DNA from: an uncultured Spirochaetota bacterium
GTDB taxonomy: Bacteria; Spirochaetota; Spirochaetia; Treponematales; UBA12059
Direction: 5' to 3'
DNA: 50,755 bases
Assembly (NCBI GenBank): GCA_937873275.1
Contig: CALMRC010000170.1
Span: 1 to 50,755, forward strand
Shown here piece by piece: positions 8,641 through 15,742 of the stretch. The position numbers and the translations under genes are program-made. Position 1 is the stretch's first letter, and every line of letters starts with the position of its first letter. The notes beneath the pieces are model-generated. The model searched no databases. It was not told the DNA's origin and saw nothing but the letters and a program-made list of their open reading frames with translations.

Positions 8641-10882
8641 AAATCTCCTGCTGGACGTCCTTCTTCAGGTCCACGAAGCGGGCGGAAAACCCGCCCACCC
8701 GGACGATCAGGTCCCGGAACTCCTCGGGCCGCTCCATGGCCTTCCGAAGGTCGTCCTTGCCGATCACGGTGACCATCGCGTGGGCCGCGCCGCGGTCGAA
8801 GTAGTTCCGCAAAAGGCCGTGCATCTTGTCCCGGGACGCGCTGAAGAGCTCCCGGGTGAAGCGGATGTTGGACACCATCCCCGCGTGGTTGTCGTGCCGG
8901 GGCTTCAGGATGGAGTTGAGCATGGCGGTGATCCCGTTCCGGTCCGTGCCGGGGGCGGGGTTGTTCGCGTTGGCCATCGGCATCCCCGCCTTCCGGCCGT
9001 CCGGGGTCGCCCCGACCCAGCGGCCCAGGGTCGTGTTCTGGGCGTTGTTGATGGTCACCGAGAGGTAGCTCTCCAGTCCCACCTTCGGGGCCTGGGCCCG
9101 GATCGTCTCGGCGAGGAAGTCGTGGAGATCCACGAAGAGGGAATCCACGTAGTCGTCGTCGTTACCGTACTTCGGGGCGTCCCGGAGGAGTTTCAGCACC
9201 GGCTCCCGGCCCTCGAAATTGCGATCCATCGCCTCCACCAGGTCCCGGGCGGACAGGGTCCTCTCGTCGAAGACCCGGCGCTTGATCGCCGCCAGGGAGT
9301 TGGCCGCGTTGACGTTGCCGTAGAGCTCCAGGGTTCCCGCCAGGTAGGCGCAGCCCCCCGCGAAGATCGGTTTGCCCCGCTCCAGGCATCCGTCGTAGAG
9401 CATGGTGACCATCATGAACGGATGCATCCGCCCGGTGATCTCGTACAGGTATTTCTCGAACAACGCCTGGGCCTCGATGTAGTACTCCAGCTGGCGCTTG
9501 TAGCTTTCGAGGAACTCCCCGAAGTCGGCGCAGTCCGCCAGGGCCTTGGTCGCGGGACCCCGGCTCGAACCGGTCATCGGATCGTAGCCGCCCCGGACGG
9601 TGAGCTCCAGGATCTTGAGGACGTTCATGGATCCGCTGGGGGTCCCGAAGGAGTAATGGTCGAACTCGATCTCCCCGCAGCCCAGGGGCATGTAGGTCAC
9701 CGCCCGGGCCCGGTCCACGTCGAAGGCCTTCATGACCCCGGGCACGAGGACGTCGTCGTTGTACAGCAGGGGGTAGGTCCGTCCCTCCTCGATGCACCGC
9801 ATCGCGGCCAGCCAGACGGGCTTGGGCGTGTCCTTGTTGAACCGGAGGGTGAATTGGGGAAGGACCTCCTTCACCCGCCGGCAGGCCTCGATGGCGACCA
9901 GGCAGAACCGGTCCGCGTTTTCCGGATTGCGGCGGCCGTAGCCTCCCACGATCACCCGCCCGTCGGTCTCGCAGTCCAGGTGGTCGATCAGGCGGTAGAG
10001 ACTCGAAACCAGGGCGACGGCCCCCTCCTCGTCCAGGACCCCGGATTCCAGGTCCCGGACGTAGAGGTCCCCGGCGTACTCGTCCAGGCGGCCGAACTCG
10101 ATGAGGGGTGCCATGATCGAGTAGATCCACGCGAGCTGGAGGGCCTCCTGGAGACAGGCCGGGGGATCGGTCCGGATCCGGGCGAGCGCCGCGGCCATCC
10201 GGTCGAGCTCGGCCTTCCGCCGTCCGTCCCCGGTCTTCGACGCCCGGTCGACGGCCTCCCGTTCGTAATGGGCGCAGACCTCCCCGACCAAGTCGAGGAC
10301 GTCGAGCATCGATCGGAACAGCTGGGCGTCCCCCCCGTCCTTCTCGGCCTTGCGAAGGAATCCCTCCACCTCCCCGCGGAGCCCCGGAAGCCCTATGCGG
10401 ACCAGCTTGTCGAAGTCGATATAGGCCCCGGCCATGCGGAGGATCGGGGACGCGGGCAGGGGCTGGGTCCTCCACTGGTCGCTCCCCAGGATTTCCCGGA
10501 TGGAGGGGGGCAGGTTTCGAAGGACGACGGCGTTGGTGGTCCGGCCCTTCCAGTAGGTCAGAAGGTCGTGGAGGTCCTCCCGGTACCGCGCGCTTCCGGG
10601 CTTGAACTCCAGCTCGGCGACGAGCTTCTCCTCGTTGGCGTAGAAGCCGAAGCCCCCGGTCTGGTGCTGGATCCCCCAGCCCACGACGCCCATCTGGATC
10701 CGGCCCGCCAGGAGGTCCTCGTCCTGGATCGGGTGCAGGATGGCCGGGAACTGGGCCCGCAGGCAGGCGGCCTCGATCGCCGCCGGATGGGAATACCGGT
10801 CGACCGCCTCCCGGTAGGCTTTCGTGAAGGCTATCTCGAACCGCAGGTCGGGCCGCGGATTCTTGACCTTGAAGTTGTTCAT
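8621..10882 (-). CDS. Glycyl radical enzyme, function unassigned (pyruvate formate-lyase superfamily)
   Basis: A 753-residue glycyl radical enzyme. The radical site is Gly731 in RVGGFSARF near the C-terminus, and the active-site cysteine is Cys402 in PLGCGEIEF. Pyruvate formate-lyase has two adjacent cysteines there; this protein has the single C-X-E arrangement (Cys402, Glu404) known from glycerol/propanediol dehydratases, choline lyase and other C-O, C-N or C-S lyases. So it is more likely a dehydratase or lyase than formate acetyltransferase, despite how automatic annotation may name it. The residue between is Gly rather than the Val common in those classes. It leads an operon with its activase, sugar transporter and beta-galactosidase. 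The ribosome site is weak (CCGGAC). Confidence 0.9.
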   Translation of the reverse strand: MNNFKVKNPRPDLRFEIAFTKAYREAVDRYSHPAAIEAACLRAQFPAILHPIQDEDLLAGRIQMGVVGWGIQHQTGGFGFYANEEKLVAELEFKPGSARYREDLHDLLTYWKGRTTNAVVLRNLPPSIREILGSDQWRTQPLPASPILRMAGAYIDFDKLVRIGLPGLRGEVEGFLRKAEKDGGDAQLFRSMLDVLDLVGEVCAHYEREAVDRASKTGDGRRKAELDRMAAALARIRTDPPACLQEALQLAWIYSIMAPLIEFGRLDEYAGDLYVRDLESGVLDEEGAVALVSSLYRLIDHLDCETDGRVIVGGYGRRNPENADRFCLVAIEACRRVKEVLPQFTLRFNKDTPKPVWLAAMRCIEEGRTYPLLYNDDVLVPGVMKAFDVDRARAVTYMPLGCGEIEFDHYSFGTPSGSMNVLKILELTVRGGYDPMTGSSRGPATKALADCADFGEFLESYKRQLEYYIEAQALFEKYLYEITGRMHPFMMVTMLYDGCLERGKPIFAGGCAYLAGTLELYGNVNAANSLAAIKRRVFDERTLSARDLVEAMDRNFEGREPVLKLLRDAPKYGNDDDYVDSLFVDLHDFLAETIRAQAPKVGLESYLSVTINNAQNTTLGRWVGATPDGRKAGMPMANANNPAPGTDRNGITAMLNSILKPRHDNHAGMVSNIRFTRELFSASRDKMHGLLRNYFDRGAAHAMVTVIGKDDLRKAMERPEEFRDLIVRVGGFSARFVDLKKDVQQEIYDRVTY

Positions 10883-10919
10883 GCCGCATTGTCCGGCCGA
10901 AACCGGGATCGGTCTTGTC

Positions 10920-10948
10920 TTGAGATGACCGGATTATTGTCCTATAAT
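10920..10948 (+). promoter_or_regulatory. Promoter of the AraC gene, leaderless arrangement
   Basis: TTGAGA, 17-nt spacer, perfect TATAAT; six bases then the ATG of the AraC regulator, so the predicted first transcribed base is the A of the start codon. ATTAT-N6-ATAAT, a 5-bp inverted repeat overlapping the -10 box, could be an operator. The 72-nt gap must also hold the promoter of the divergent glycyl radical operon, which I cannot place with confidence. Confidence 0.65.
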
Positions 10949-10954
10949 GATGTG

Positions 10955-11857
10955 ATGAAACTGCGCTTGAGCCGGTTCACCGGCGATCCTTCCCACGAGT
11001 ATGCCAGCCGGATAGGGGAACGGAAGCAGCTTCGGATCCGCCACAGCCACGATTACTTCGAATTGTTCCTGGTGGATCGGGGTACCGCCCACCACCTGGT
11101 GAACGGATCGGTCCAGCGGCTGAAACCGGGGAGCGTCGTCTTCATCCGGCCGGAGGATACGCATTCCTACGAGGAGATCTCCGAGGACTTCGAGATCATC
11201 AACATGCTGATCCCCGGGGAGACCATCCACGCGCTCTTCCAGTACCTCGGGGACGGCTTCGATCCCGAACGGCTCCTCACCCCGCCTCTCCCCCCCCTGG
11301 CCCAGGTCGCGCAGACGGAACGGGAGGCGATCGTTCAGGATCTGGAACAGCTCATCCTCGCGCGCAGGATCCACCGAGACGGCTCGGACTCCATGTTCCG
11401 CGTCACCCTCCTGCACATCATCGTCTCCTGCTTCCCCATCCTGCCGGACCAGCGAAAGACCGAGATCCCGATCTGGCTCCACTGGCTCGTCCTGGAGATG
11501 ATGAAGAAGGAGAATTTCACCGGCGGGCTTCCGGTCATGCAGCGGCTGGTCGGAAAGAGCGAGGAGCACATTTCCCGGAGCTGCCGGAAATACCTGCACA
11601 AGTCCCCGACGGAGCTGATCAACGATTTCCGGCTGGAGCACGCGGCCCGGTCGATCGCGTCCACGAACGAGAAGATCGTCGACATCTCCCAGGACGTGGG
11701 ATTCGAGAGCCTGAGCCACTTCTACCACCTGTTCAAGAAGGCCTACGGAGTCTCCCCCCTGGAGTTCCGCCGGGCCTCCAAGGACAAGTCCACGGAGGTG
11801 CTGCTCTTCGGGGCGCTTCCCCTGGCGGGCCGCATCCCCAAGGGCCAGGCGCTGTGA
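10955..11857 (+). CDS. AraC-family transcriptional regulator
   Basis: A 300-residue regulator with an N-terminal cupin-like effector domain (about 1-150, with HSHDYFELFLVDRG and the HLVNG turn) and a C-terminal double helix-turn-helix (about 195-290; DISQDVGFESLSHFYHLFKK and YGVSPLEFR are the classic second HTH). Transcribed divergently from the glycyl radical enzyme/sugar transport operon, of which it is the probable activator. I place the start where a consensus promoter would make the message leaderless; an ATG ten codons upstream overlaps the -35 box and is unlikely. The effector is presumably a sugar or its breakdown product. Confidence 0.88.
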   Translation: MKLRLSRFTGDPSHEYASRIGERKQLRIRHSHDYFELFLVDRGTAHHLVNGSVQRLKPGSVVFIRPEDTHSYEEISEDFEIINMLIPGETIHALFQYLGDGFDPERLLTPPLPPLAQVAQTEREAIVQDLEQLILARRIHRDGSDSMFRVTLLHIIVSCFPILPDQRKTEIPIWLHWLVLEMMKKENFTGGLPVMQRLVGKSEEHISRSCRKYLHKSPTELINDFRLEHAARSIASTNEKIVDISQDVGFESLSHFYHLFKKAYGVSPLEFRRASKDKSTEVLLFGALPLAGRIPKGQAL

Positions 11858-11884
11858 GCCGATAGACAAGCTCCCGCTATTCGA

Positions 11885-11931
11885 CGAAGCCGAAGGCTTC
11901 GTTGCCGCGAGGCCGCCGCGGCGGCCTCGCG
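11885..11931. terminator. Two adjacent hairpins between convergent genes
   Basis: First a 7-bp stem with GAA loop (CGAAGCC-GAA-GGCTTCG), then a perfect 26-bp palindrome from 11906 to 11931 with centre GCCG/CGGC. They sit in the 110-nt gap between the AraC gene and the oppositely oriented membrane protein and could stop transcription from both sides, although neither is followed by a T run. The first hairpin plus its TTGCCGCGA tail recurs at 13164-13188. Confidence 0.5.
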
Positions 11932-11951
11932 CTCCGTGATCTCCGTGGTGA
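11931..11951 (-). repeat. Dispersed CCACGGAG-type repeat, single copy
   Basis: On the minus strand CTCACCACGGAGATCACGG, related to the ends of the elements at 13210 and 38990. No inverted partner is visible nearby. Confidence 0.5.
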
Positions 11952-11967
11952 GTCCTATGGAGGTTCG

Positions 11968-12402
11968 TCAAGACTCCCTGGATCGTGTTGTCGGCCAGCG
12001 GAGGGCGACGAGGAAGATCCCCGCGGTCAGGGCCAGCTCCAGGACACCGAAGAGGTAGTAGTATATCCAGGACTCTCCCAGAAGATTCCCGATATTCACC
12101 AGGAAGTAGAGCGGCGCCAGGACCAGGCTGAGGATCCGTCCCGCTCGGGCCGGCAGGAGGACCGAGGCGGGGGCCGCAAGGATGGGCAGGATCATCAGGA
12201 GGGCGGCCAGGGCAAGGCCGGCCTGGGAAACGTCGAAGGGGCCCATCTTCCCGGCCGTCATCGACTCCAGGATCCCGGGCCTGAACAGGGAATAAATGTC
12301 GCAATAGATGTACAGACCCAGCAGGGCCGTCCACGCCAGGGCCAGGACCACCTTGGTGTCCGGCTTCACGTCGCGTACGTTCGCTTTCGCCATGTCGTTC
12401 AT
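11968..12402 (-). CDS. Small four-helix integral membrane protein (DUF6326-like)
   Basis: A 144-residue protein with four predicted membrane segments (about residues 18-38, 60-80, 85-105 and 110-135), a polar N-terminus and a short basic/polar C-terminus. The overall pattern, including YIYCDIYSLFRPG near residue 35 and GNLLGESWIYYYLFG near 105, resembles the DUF6326 family from memory; I cannot verify this. Function unknown. AGGAG lies 8-9 nt before the ATG. It follows the Crp/Fnr-type regulator on the same strand with a 129-nt gap, so co-regulation is possible. Confidence 0.75.
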   Translation of the reverse strand: MNDMAKANVRDVKPDTKVVLALAWTALLGLYIYCDIYSLFRPGILESMTAGKMGPFDVSQAGLALAALLMILPILAAPASVLLPARAGRILSLVLAPLYFLVNIGNLLGESWIYYYLFGVLELALTAGIFLVALRWPTTRSRES

Positions 12403-12531
12403 TCAGGATTCTCCTCGTGAATATCGATGTGCCGCGGTCTCCTCGGCCGATCGGATCCGAGGATTCCGGATGGGGAGAAGGTAGCCGGATACGCGGGAAA
12501 AGGGAATTGATCCGGGTTAAGATCCGTCGGA

Positions 12532-13119
12532 CTATCGATCCGTTCGGGACGGCCGCGCGATGCGCCGTCGGATCCGGCTCAGGGACTCGGGCCGGATTCC
12601 TAGGTACTCGGCGATACGGTACTGGGGGATTCTCCGGAGAAGGTCCGGCCTGCGCTCGACCAGGTCCCGGTACCGCTCCTCGGGGGTGCTCGTCCGGTAC
12701 CGGGCCAGGCTCTCCTGGAGCTTGGCGGCCATGATTTCCGACATGGCCAGGCAGACGGATTTGAGTTCCGGATAGCGGGCCAGCATCTCCCGCTCCCGGT
12801 CCGGGCCGCTCGCCACCGCGGTGGTCTCCTCCAGGCACTCCAGATAGTGCCCCGACGGCTCGTCCTTCCCGTAGCCCAGGGGCAGGACCGCGTCCTCCTC
12901 CACGAAGAAGTCCACGGTACGGTCCTCCCCGTCCTTCACCACGTAGCTCCGGATGCAGCCCGCCAGGATGAAATACGCCTCCCGGGCGCGCTCCTCGGGC
13001 CGGAGGAGGATGGCGCCCTTCGGGAAGGTCCGGACGAAATCGTTCTCCCGGAAGATCCCCTCCAGTTCGGGGGACACGGGGATGTACCGGGACAGGAAGG
13101 CCACCAGTTCGCCGCTCAC
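12532..13119 (-). CDS. Crp/Fnr-family transcriptional regulator
   Basis: A 195-residue regulator. Residues about 20-130 form the cyclic-nucleotide-binding beta-roll (FPKGAILLRPEERAREAYFILAG...IRSYV), and residues about 145-195 form a compact winged HTH (IAEYLGIRPESLSRIRRRI is the recognition helix region). The Arg/Ser/Thr residues of a true cAMP phosphate-binding cassette are not evident, and it lacks an N-terminal Fnr cysteine set, so the ligand is unknown. Similar proteins in environmental bacteria often control the adjacent gene. The GTG start follows AGGATGG. Upstream lies a long hairpin formed by CGCGGCAACGA and its complement. Confidence 0.88.
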   Translation of the reverse strand: MSGELVAFLSRYIPVSPELEGIFRENDFVRTFPKGAILLRPEERAREAYFILAGCIRSYVVKDGEDRTVDFFVEEDAVLPLGYGKDEPSGHYLECLEETTAVASGPDREREMLARYPELKSVCLAMSEIMAAKLQESLARYRTSTPEERYRDLVERRPDLLRRIPQYRIAEYLGIRPESLSRIRRRIARPSRTDR

Positions 13120-13163
13120 GTCACCATCCTATTTCGCCGCGGCAACGATTCGGGAAATACGAT

Positions 13164-13188
13164 GAAGCCGAAGGCTTCGTTGCCGCGA
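13164..13188 (+). repeat. Second copy of the GAA-loop hairpin repeat
   Basis: These 25 bases are identical to 11886-11910: a GAAGCC/GGCTTC stem with GAA loop followed by GTTGCCGCGA. Two exact copies flanking the small membrane protein/regulator pair point to a REP-like dispersed repeat. Confidence 0.7.
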
Positions 13189-13209
13189 CAAATTCCGTTT
13201 TCCGGAATC

Positions 13210-13420
13210 AACCACGGAGGACACAGGGCTCACGGAGAAAAACGAGGATCCACGAAAATTTAGAGAGGATGGACAGGATTAAGGCCGGATGAACAGAACA
13301 AATTCGTGATTTGAGTATCTAAGATCATTATCCTGTACATCCTTCTTCCATCTCGTACATCCTGTCTGGTTTTTTCCGATCCTTTGATTTCTCCCTGTCC
13401 TCCCTGCACTCCGTGGTGAG
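13210..13420. repeat. MITE-like element with inverted ends, copy 1
   Basis: Ends are ACCACGGAG and its complement 207 bp apart, each followed inward by purine-rich ACACAGGG-like sequence. There is no coding capacity. Its length and ends match the element at 38990-39201, but the interiors differ. Could be a non-autonomous mobile element or simply a long-stem repeat. Confidence 0.5.
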
Positions 13421-13437
13421 TACAGGGAACTTTTTTT

Positions 13438-14334
13438 TTACCGCGCCAAGGCCGAGACGGCCAGCCGGAAGAGTCTTCGGCACTGGTCCGGCTTGGTGTG
13501 ATATCCCCCGCCCCCGGTGGACTGGCGGATGACCACGGTGCCGTACTCCTCGTCTCCTCCCCGCTCGACCTCGTAGCCCCGGGCGGCAAAGTCCCGGAAC
13601 GAATCGTAGGCCGGCCCCTTCCGTCCCCGGGTCAGGACCACGGCGTACATGTAGGGCACCGGCCCGTTGGGACCCTTGTTGATGGCCGTCTGGAACTGGA
13701 CCCCCACCAGGTCCCCGGTCTTCTTCCGGGGTTCCAGGAGGAAGCGAAGGTCCTCGGGGATGTCCCGGCCCTCCTCGTCCTCGTCGAAGCGGATGTAGGG
13801 GGTGAGGACGAAGCCCTCGGGAACGGGCTCCGTGCGGATGGCCTGGAAGCCCAGGAGCTTCTGGGCGATGAGGCCCGGGGTGAAGACCCGGACCTTCCCG
13901 AAGAAGACCGCCGGGAAGAGGAACAGCAGGGCGTCCAGGGCGACGAGCCCCGCCCCCCCGGATATCCCGAAGGAGACGGGCACGGAGATCATGAGGAATA
14001 CGCCCCCCAGGATCCGGAGGGCGGACCTCCCCCCGGCGGCGCGGCGGAGCTTGGCCGCCTGGGCGAAGGTGTCCAGGAGGCGGTCCACCTCGGCGGCGGT
14101 GACGGGCTTCCACTTCTCCAGGCCCTGGTCCTTGGGCTTGTTCGTCACTTTCCGTAGACCCAGGGGGATCCAGCCCGCCAGGACGACCAGGGTGCCCGGG
14201 AAGACCCCGACGCCCACCTGGAGGGCCGCCCCCAGGGCGAACAGGGCCCCGGCGAGGACCAGGCGGGCCGCCTCGCCCATGCGGAAGTACCGGAACCCCG
14301 CGGTCGCGGTCGGCTTAAGGGAAAGGTCGCTCAT
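13438..14334 (-). CDS. Unrecognised membrane protein, last gene of the CHSA-repeat cassette
   Basis: A 298-residue protein with two pairs of membrane segments (about 22-58 and 105-145) and a soluble C-terminal half (about 150-298) that is probably cytoplasmic or lies at the membrane face. Residues 60-100 form a charged linker (VTNKPKDQGLEKWKPV). I do not recognise a family. Its start overlaps the end of the radical SAM gene by 20 nt, so it is almost certainly translated with it and likely serves the same pathway, for example as a membrane partner, exporter accessory or second substrate. It has no Cys/His-rich tail of its own. Confidence 0.75.
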   Translation of the reverse strand: MSDLSLKPTATAGFRYFRMGEAARLVLAGALFALGAALQVGVGVFPGTLVVLAGWIPLGLRKVTNKPKDQGLEKWKPVTAAEVDRLLDTFAQAAKLRRAAGGRSALRILGGVFLMISVPVSFGISGGAGLVALDALLFLFPAVFFGKVRVFTPGLIAQKLLGFQAIRTEPVPEGFVLTPYIRFDEDEEGRDIPEDLRFLLEPRKKTGDLVGVQFQTAINKGPNGPVPYMYAVVLTRGRKGPAYDSFRDFAARGYEVERGGDEEYGTVVIRQSTGGGGYHTKPDQCRRLFRLAVSALAR

Positions 14335-15742
14335 CGATTCCTCCTAGGGCCGGTTCCCCGGCGGCGACCGGTCCGGCATGGCGGGCGCGGAAGGCGGGAC
14401 CGGCTTCCTCGATCTCCCCGTACCCGGCGTAGGACCAGTACAGGGGGCAGGCCGCCTGGCAGGCGGCGAAGGCCGGGCAGGCCCGGCATTCCGCCGGGGC
14501 GTATTCCTTGTTCTTGAGGGACGCCGCCCGCTCCCCGAACCAGACCTTCTGAAAGCCGTCGGTCAGGAGGTTCCCCACGCCCTCGTCCCAGGAGGAGCAG
14601 GGCAGGACGTCCCCCCGGGGGTTCACGGACAGAAGTCCGTCGCAGGCGGCGCAGTTCTTGTTCCCCAGGCCCCGGGCCAGGGGATTGTACAGGCACATCG
14701 GCGTGGGGGAGTACCAGAGGAAGTCCACCCCCGCCTCCCGGGCCCGCTTCCGGACCCGGTCCACCACGGGGCCGATCTCCCGGTAGGAGACGAAGAGGGC
14801 CTCGGCCTCGGGACTCCGGGATGTGGGGATGAAGAGGTTCAGGGACATCCGCCGCACGCCCAGGGACGCGGCCAGGGCGGGCATCCGCTCCAGGGCGTCC
14901 AGGTTGGCCCGGGTCGCGGTGGTGTTGGTCTGGACGGCGATCCCCGCCTCCCGCAGGGCCCGGATCCCCGCGACGCTCCGGTCCCAGGCTCCGGCGGCCC
15001 CGCACAGGTCGTCGTGGAGCTCCGTCTCCGGGGCCTCCAGGCTCACCTGGGCGGTCCTCAGGCCCGCCCGGTGGAGGTCCCGGGCGAGGGACGGGGTCGC
15101 CAGGGTGCCGTTGGTCACCAGGTTGGTACGCAGTCCGATCCGGGCCGCGTACCGCACGAGCCGGGGCAGGTCCTCCCGGAGGAGGGGCTCCCCGCCGGTG
15201 AAGGAGAAGAAGGGGACTTTCGCCTCCTCCTTGAAGATCCGGAGGATCCGCTCCAGGTCCCGGGCCGGGAGGTCCTCCACCTCGGATCGGCCGGTCGGGC
15301 CCGGGATTTCGCCTTCCGCGGCGCCGGGACGGCGGCATCCCGTTCCGGCGGAGCAGCCGGCGTAGCAAAAGCGGCAGCGGTTGTTGCAGCGGTAGGTGAC
15401 CGCCAGCTCCGCCAGGACCGGCAGGCGGGTGAAGGTGAAGTCGTAGACCCGGCGGTCCGCCTCGGGCCGGCGCCCCGAGAGGGCCACCTCCAGGGACCGG
15501 AAGAAGGCGTCCGTCTCCCGGGCCCGGGCCTCGTCCATCCCGGGGAACTCCTCCAGCCGCCCCCCGGCCTCCAGGTAGAGGGTCAGGGCCTTGGCCGTCG
15601 GGTTGAGCTTGTACACCCGGTTGGGGGGAAGGATGAGGACGTCGTCCTCCGGGCGCAGGAGCAGGTGGGGCCGCGCCTTCCGCCAGAAGGGACGGATCCA
15701 CCGGAGGGTCCCGGGACCCGCGAGGGGTTGACCGGACCGCAT
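14315..15742 (-). CDS. Radical SAM/SPASM peptide-modifying enzyme with PqqD-like N-terminus
   Basis: A 475-residue enzyme. Residues about 26-95 look like a PqqD-type RiPP-recognition element (RPEDDVLILPPNRVYKLNPT). The radical SAM cluster cysteines are Cys119, Cys123 and Cys126, with TGGEPL at 182-187. The C-terminal SPASM domain has Cys350, 364, 367, 382, 419, 422, 428 and 432 for auxiliary clusters. Such enzymes make thioether or carbon crosslinks in ribosomal peptides. No small stand-alone precursor is present; the gene starts inside the stop codon (TGATG) of a membrane protein with a nine-fold Cys/His repeat tail, the obvious candidate substrate. It may be cytoplasmic and recruited by its PqqD-like part. 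The family assignment is firm, the chemistry and target are inference. Confidence 0.9.
   Translation of the reverse strand: MRSGQPLAGPGTLRWIRPFWRKARPHLLLRPEDDVLILPPNRVYKLNPTAKALTLYLEAGGRLEEFPGMDEARARETDAFFRSLEVALSGRRPEADRRVYDFTFTRLPVLAELAVTYRCNNRCRFCYAGCSAGTGCRRPGAAEGEIPGPTGRSEVEDLPARDLERILRIFKEEAKVPFFSFTGGEPLLREDLPRLVRYAARIGLRTNLVTNGTLATPSLARDLHRAGLRTAQVSLEAPETELHDDLCGAAGAWDRSVAGIRALREAGIAVQTNTTATRANLDALERMPALAASLGVRRMSLNLFIPTSRSPEAEALFVSYREIGPVVDRVRKRAREAGVDFLWYSPTPMCLYNPLARGLGNKNCAACDGLLSVNPRGDVLPCSSWDEGVGNLLTDGFQKVWFGERAASLKNKEYAPAECRACPAFAACQAACPLYWSYAGYGEIEEAGPAFRARHAGPVAAGEPALGGIDERPFP

Larger units (their letters stand above)
13120..13437. repeat. 318-nt gene-free region made of repeats
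   Basis: No convincing gene. From left to right: CGCGGCAACGA (13138-13148) pairs with TCGTTGCCGCG (13177-13187), enclosing a 6-bp GAA-loop hairpin. Then comes an element of about 207 bp with inverted ends ACCACGGAG (13211-13219) and CTCCGTGGT (13409-13417). Inside it AGGATGGACAGGAT and ATCCTGTACATCCT form a second, near-perfect inverted pair. A run of nine T (13430-13438) abuts the stop of the next minus-strand gene. Confidence 0.7.

Noticed and set aside
8621..10882. Annotation as pyruvate formate-lyase (formate acetyltransferase)
   Set aside because: Active-site loop has a single Cys followed by Gly-Glu, not the Cys-Cys pair needed for that reaction.
8780..11857. A very long plus-strand reading frame across the glycyl radical gene
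   Set aside because: Only its last 300 codons are a real AraC protein; the rest is low-complexity antisense of a well-supported minus-strand gene, a common high-GC artefact.
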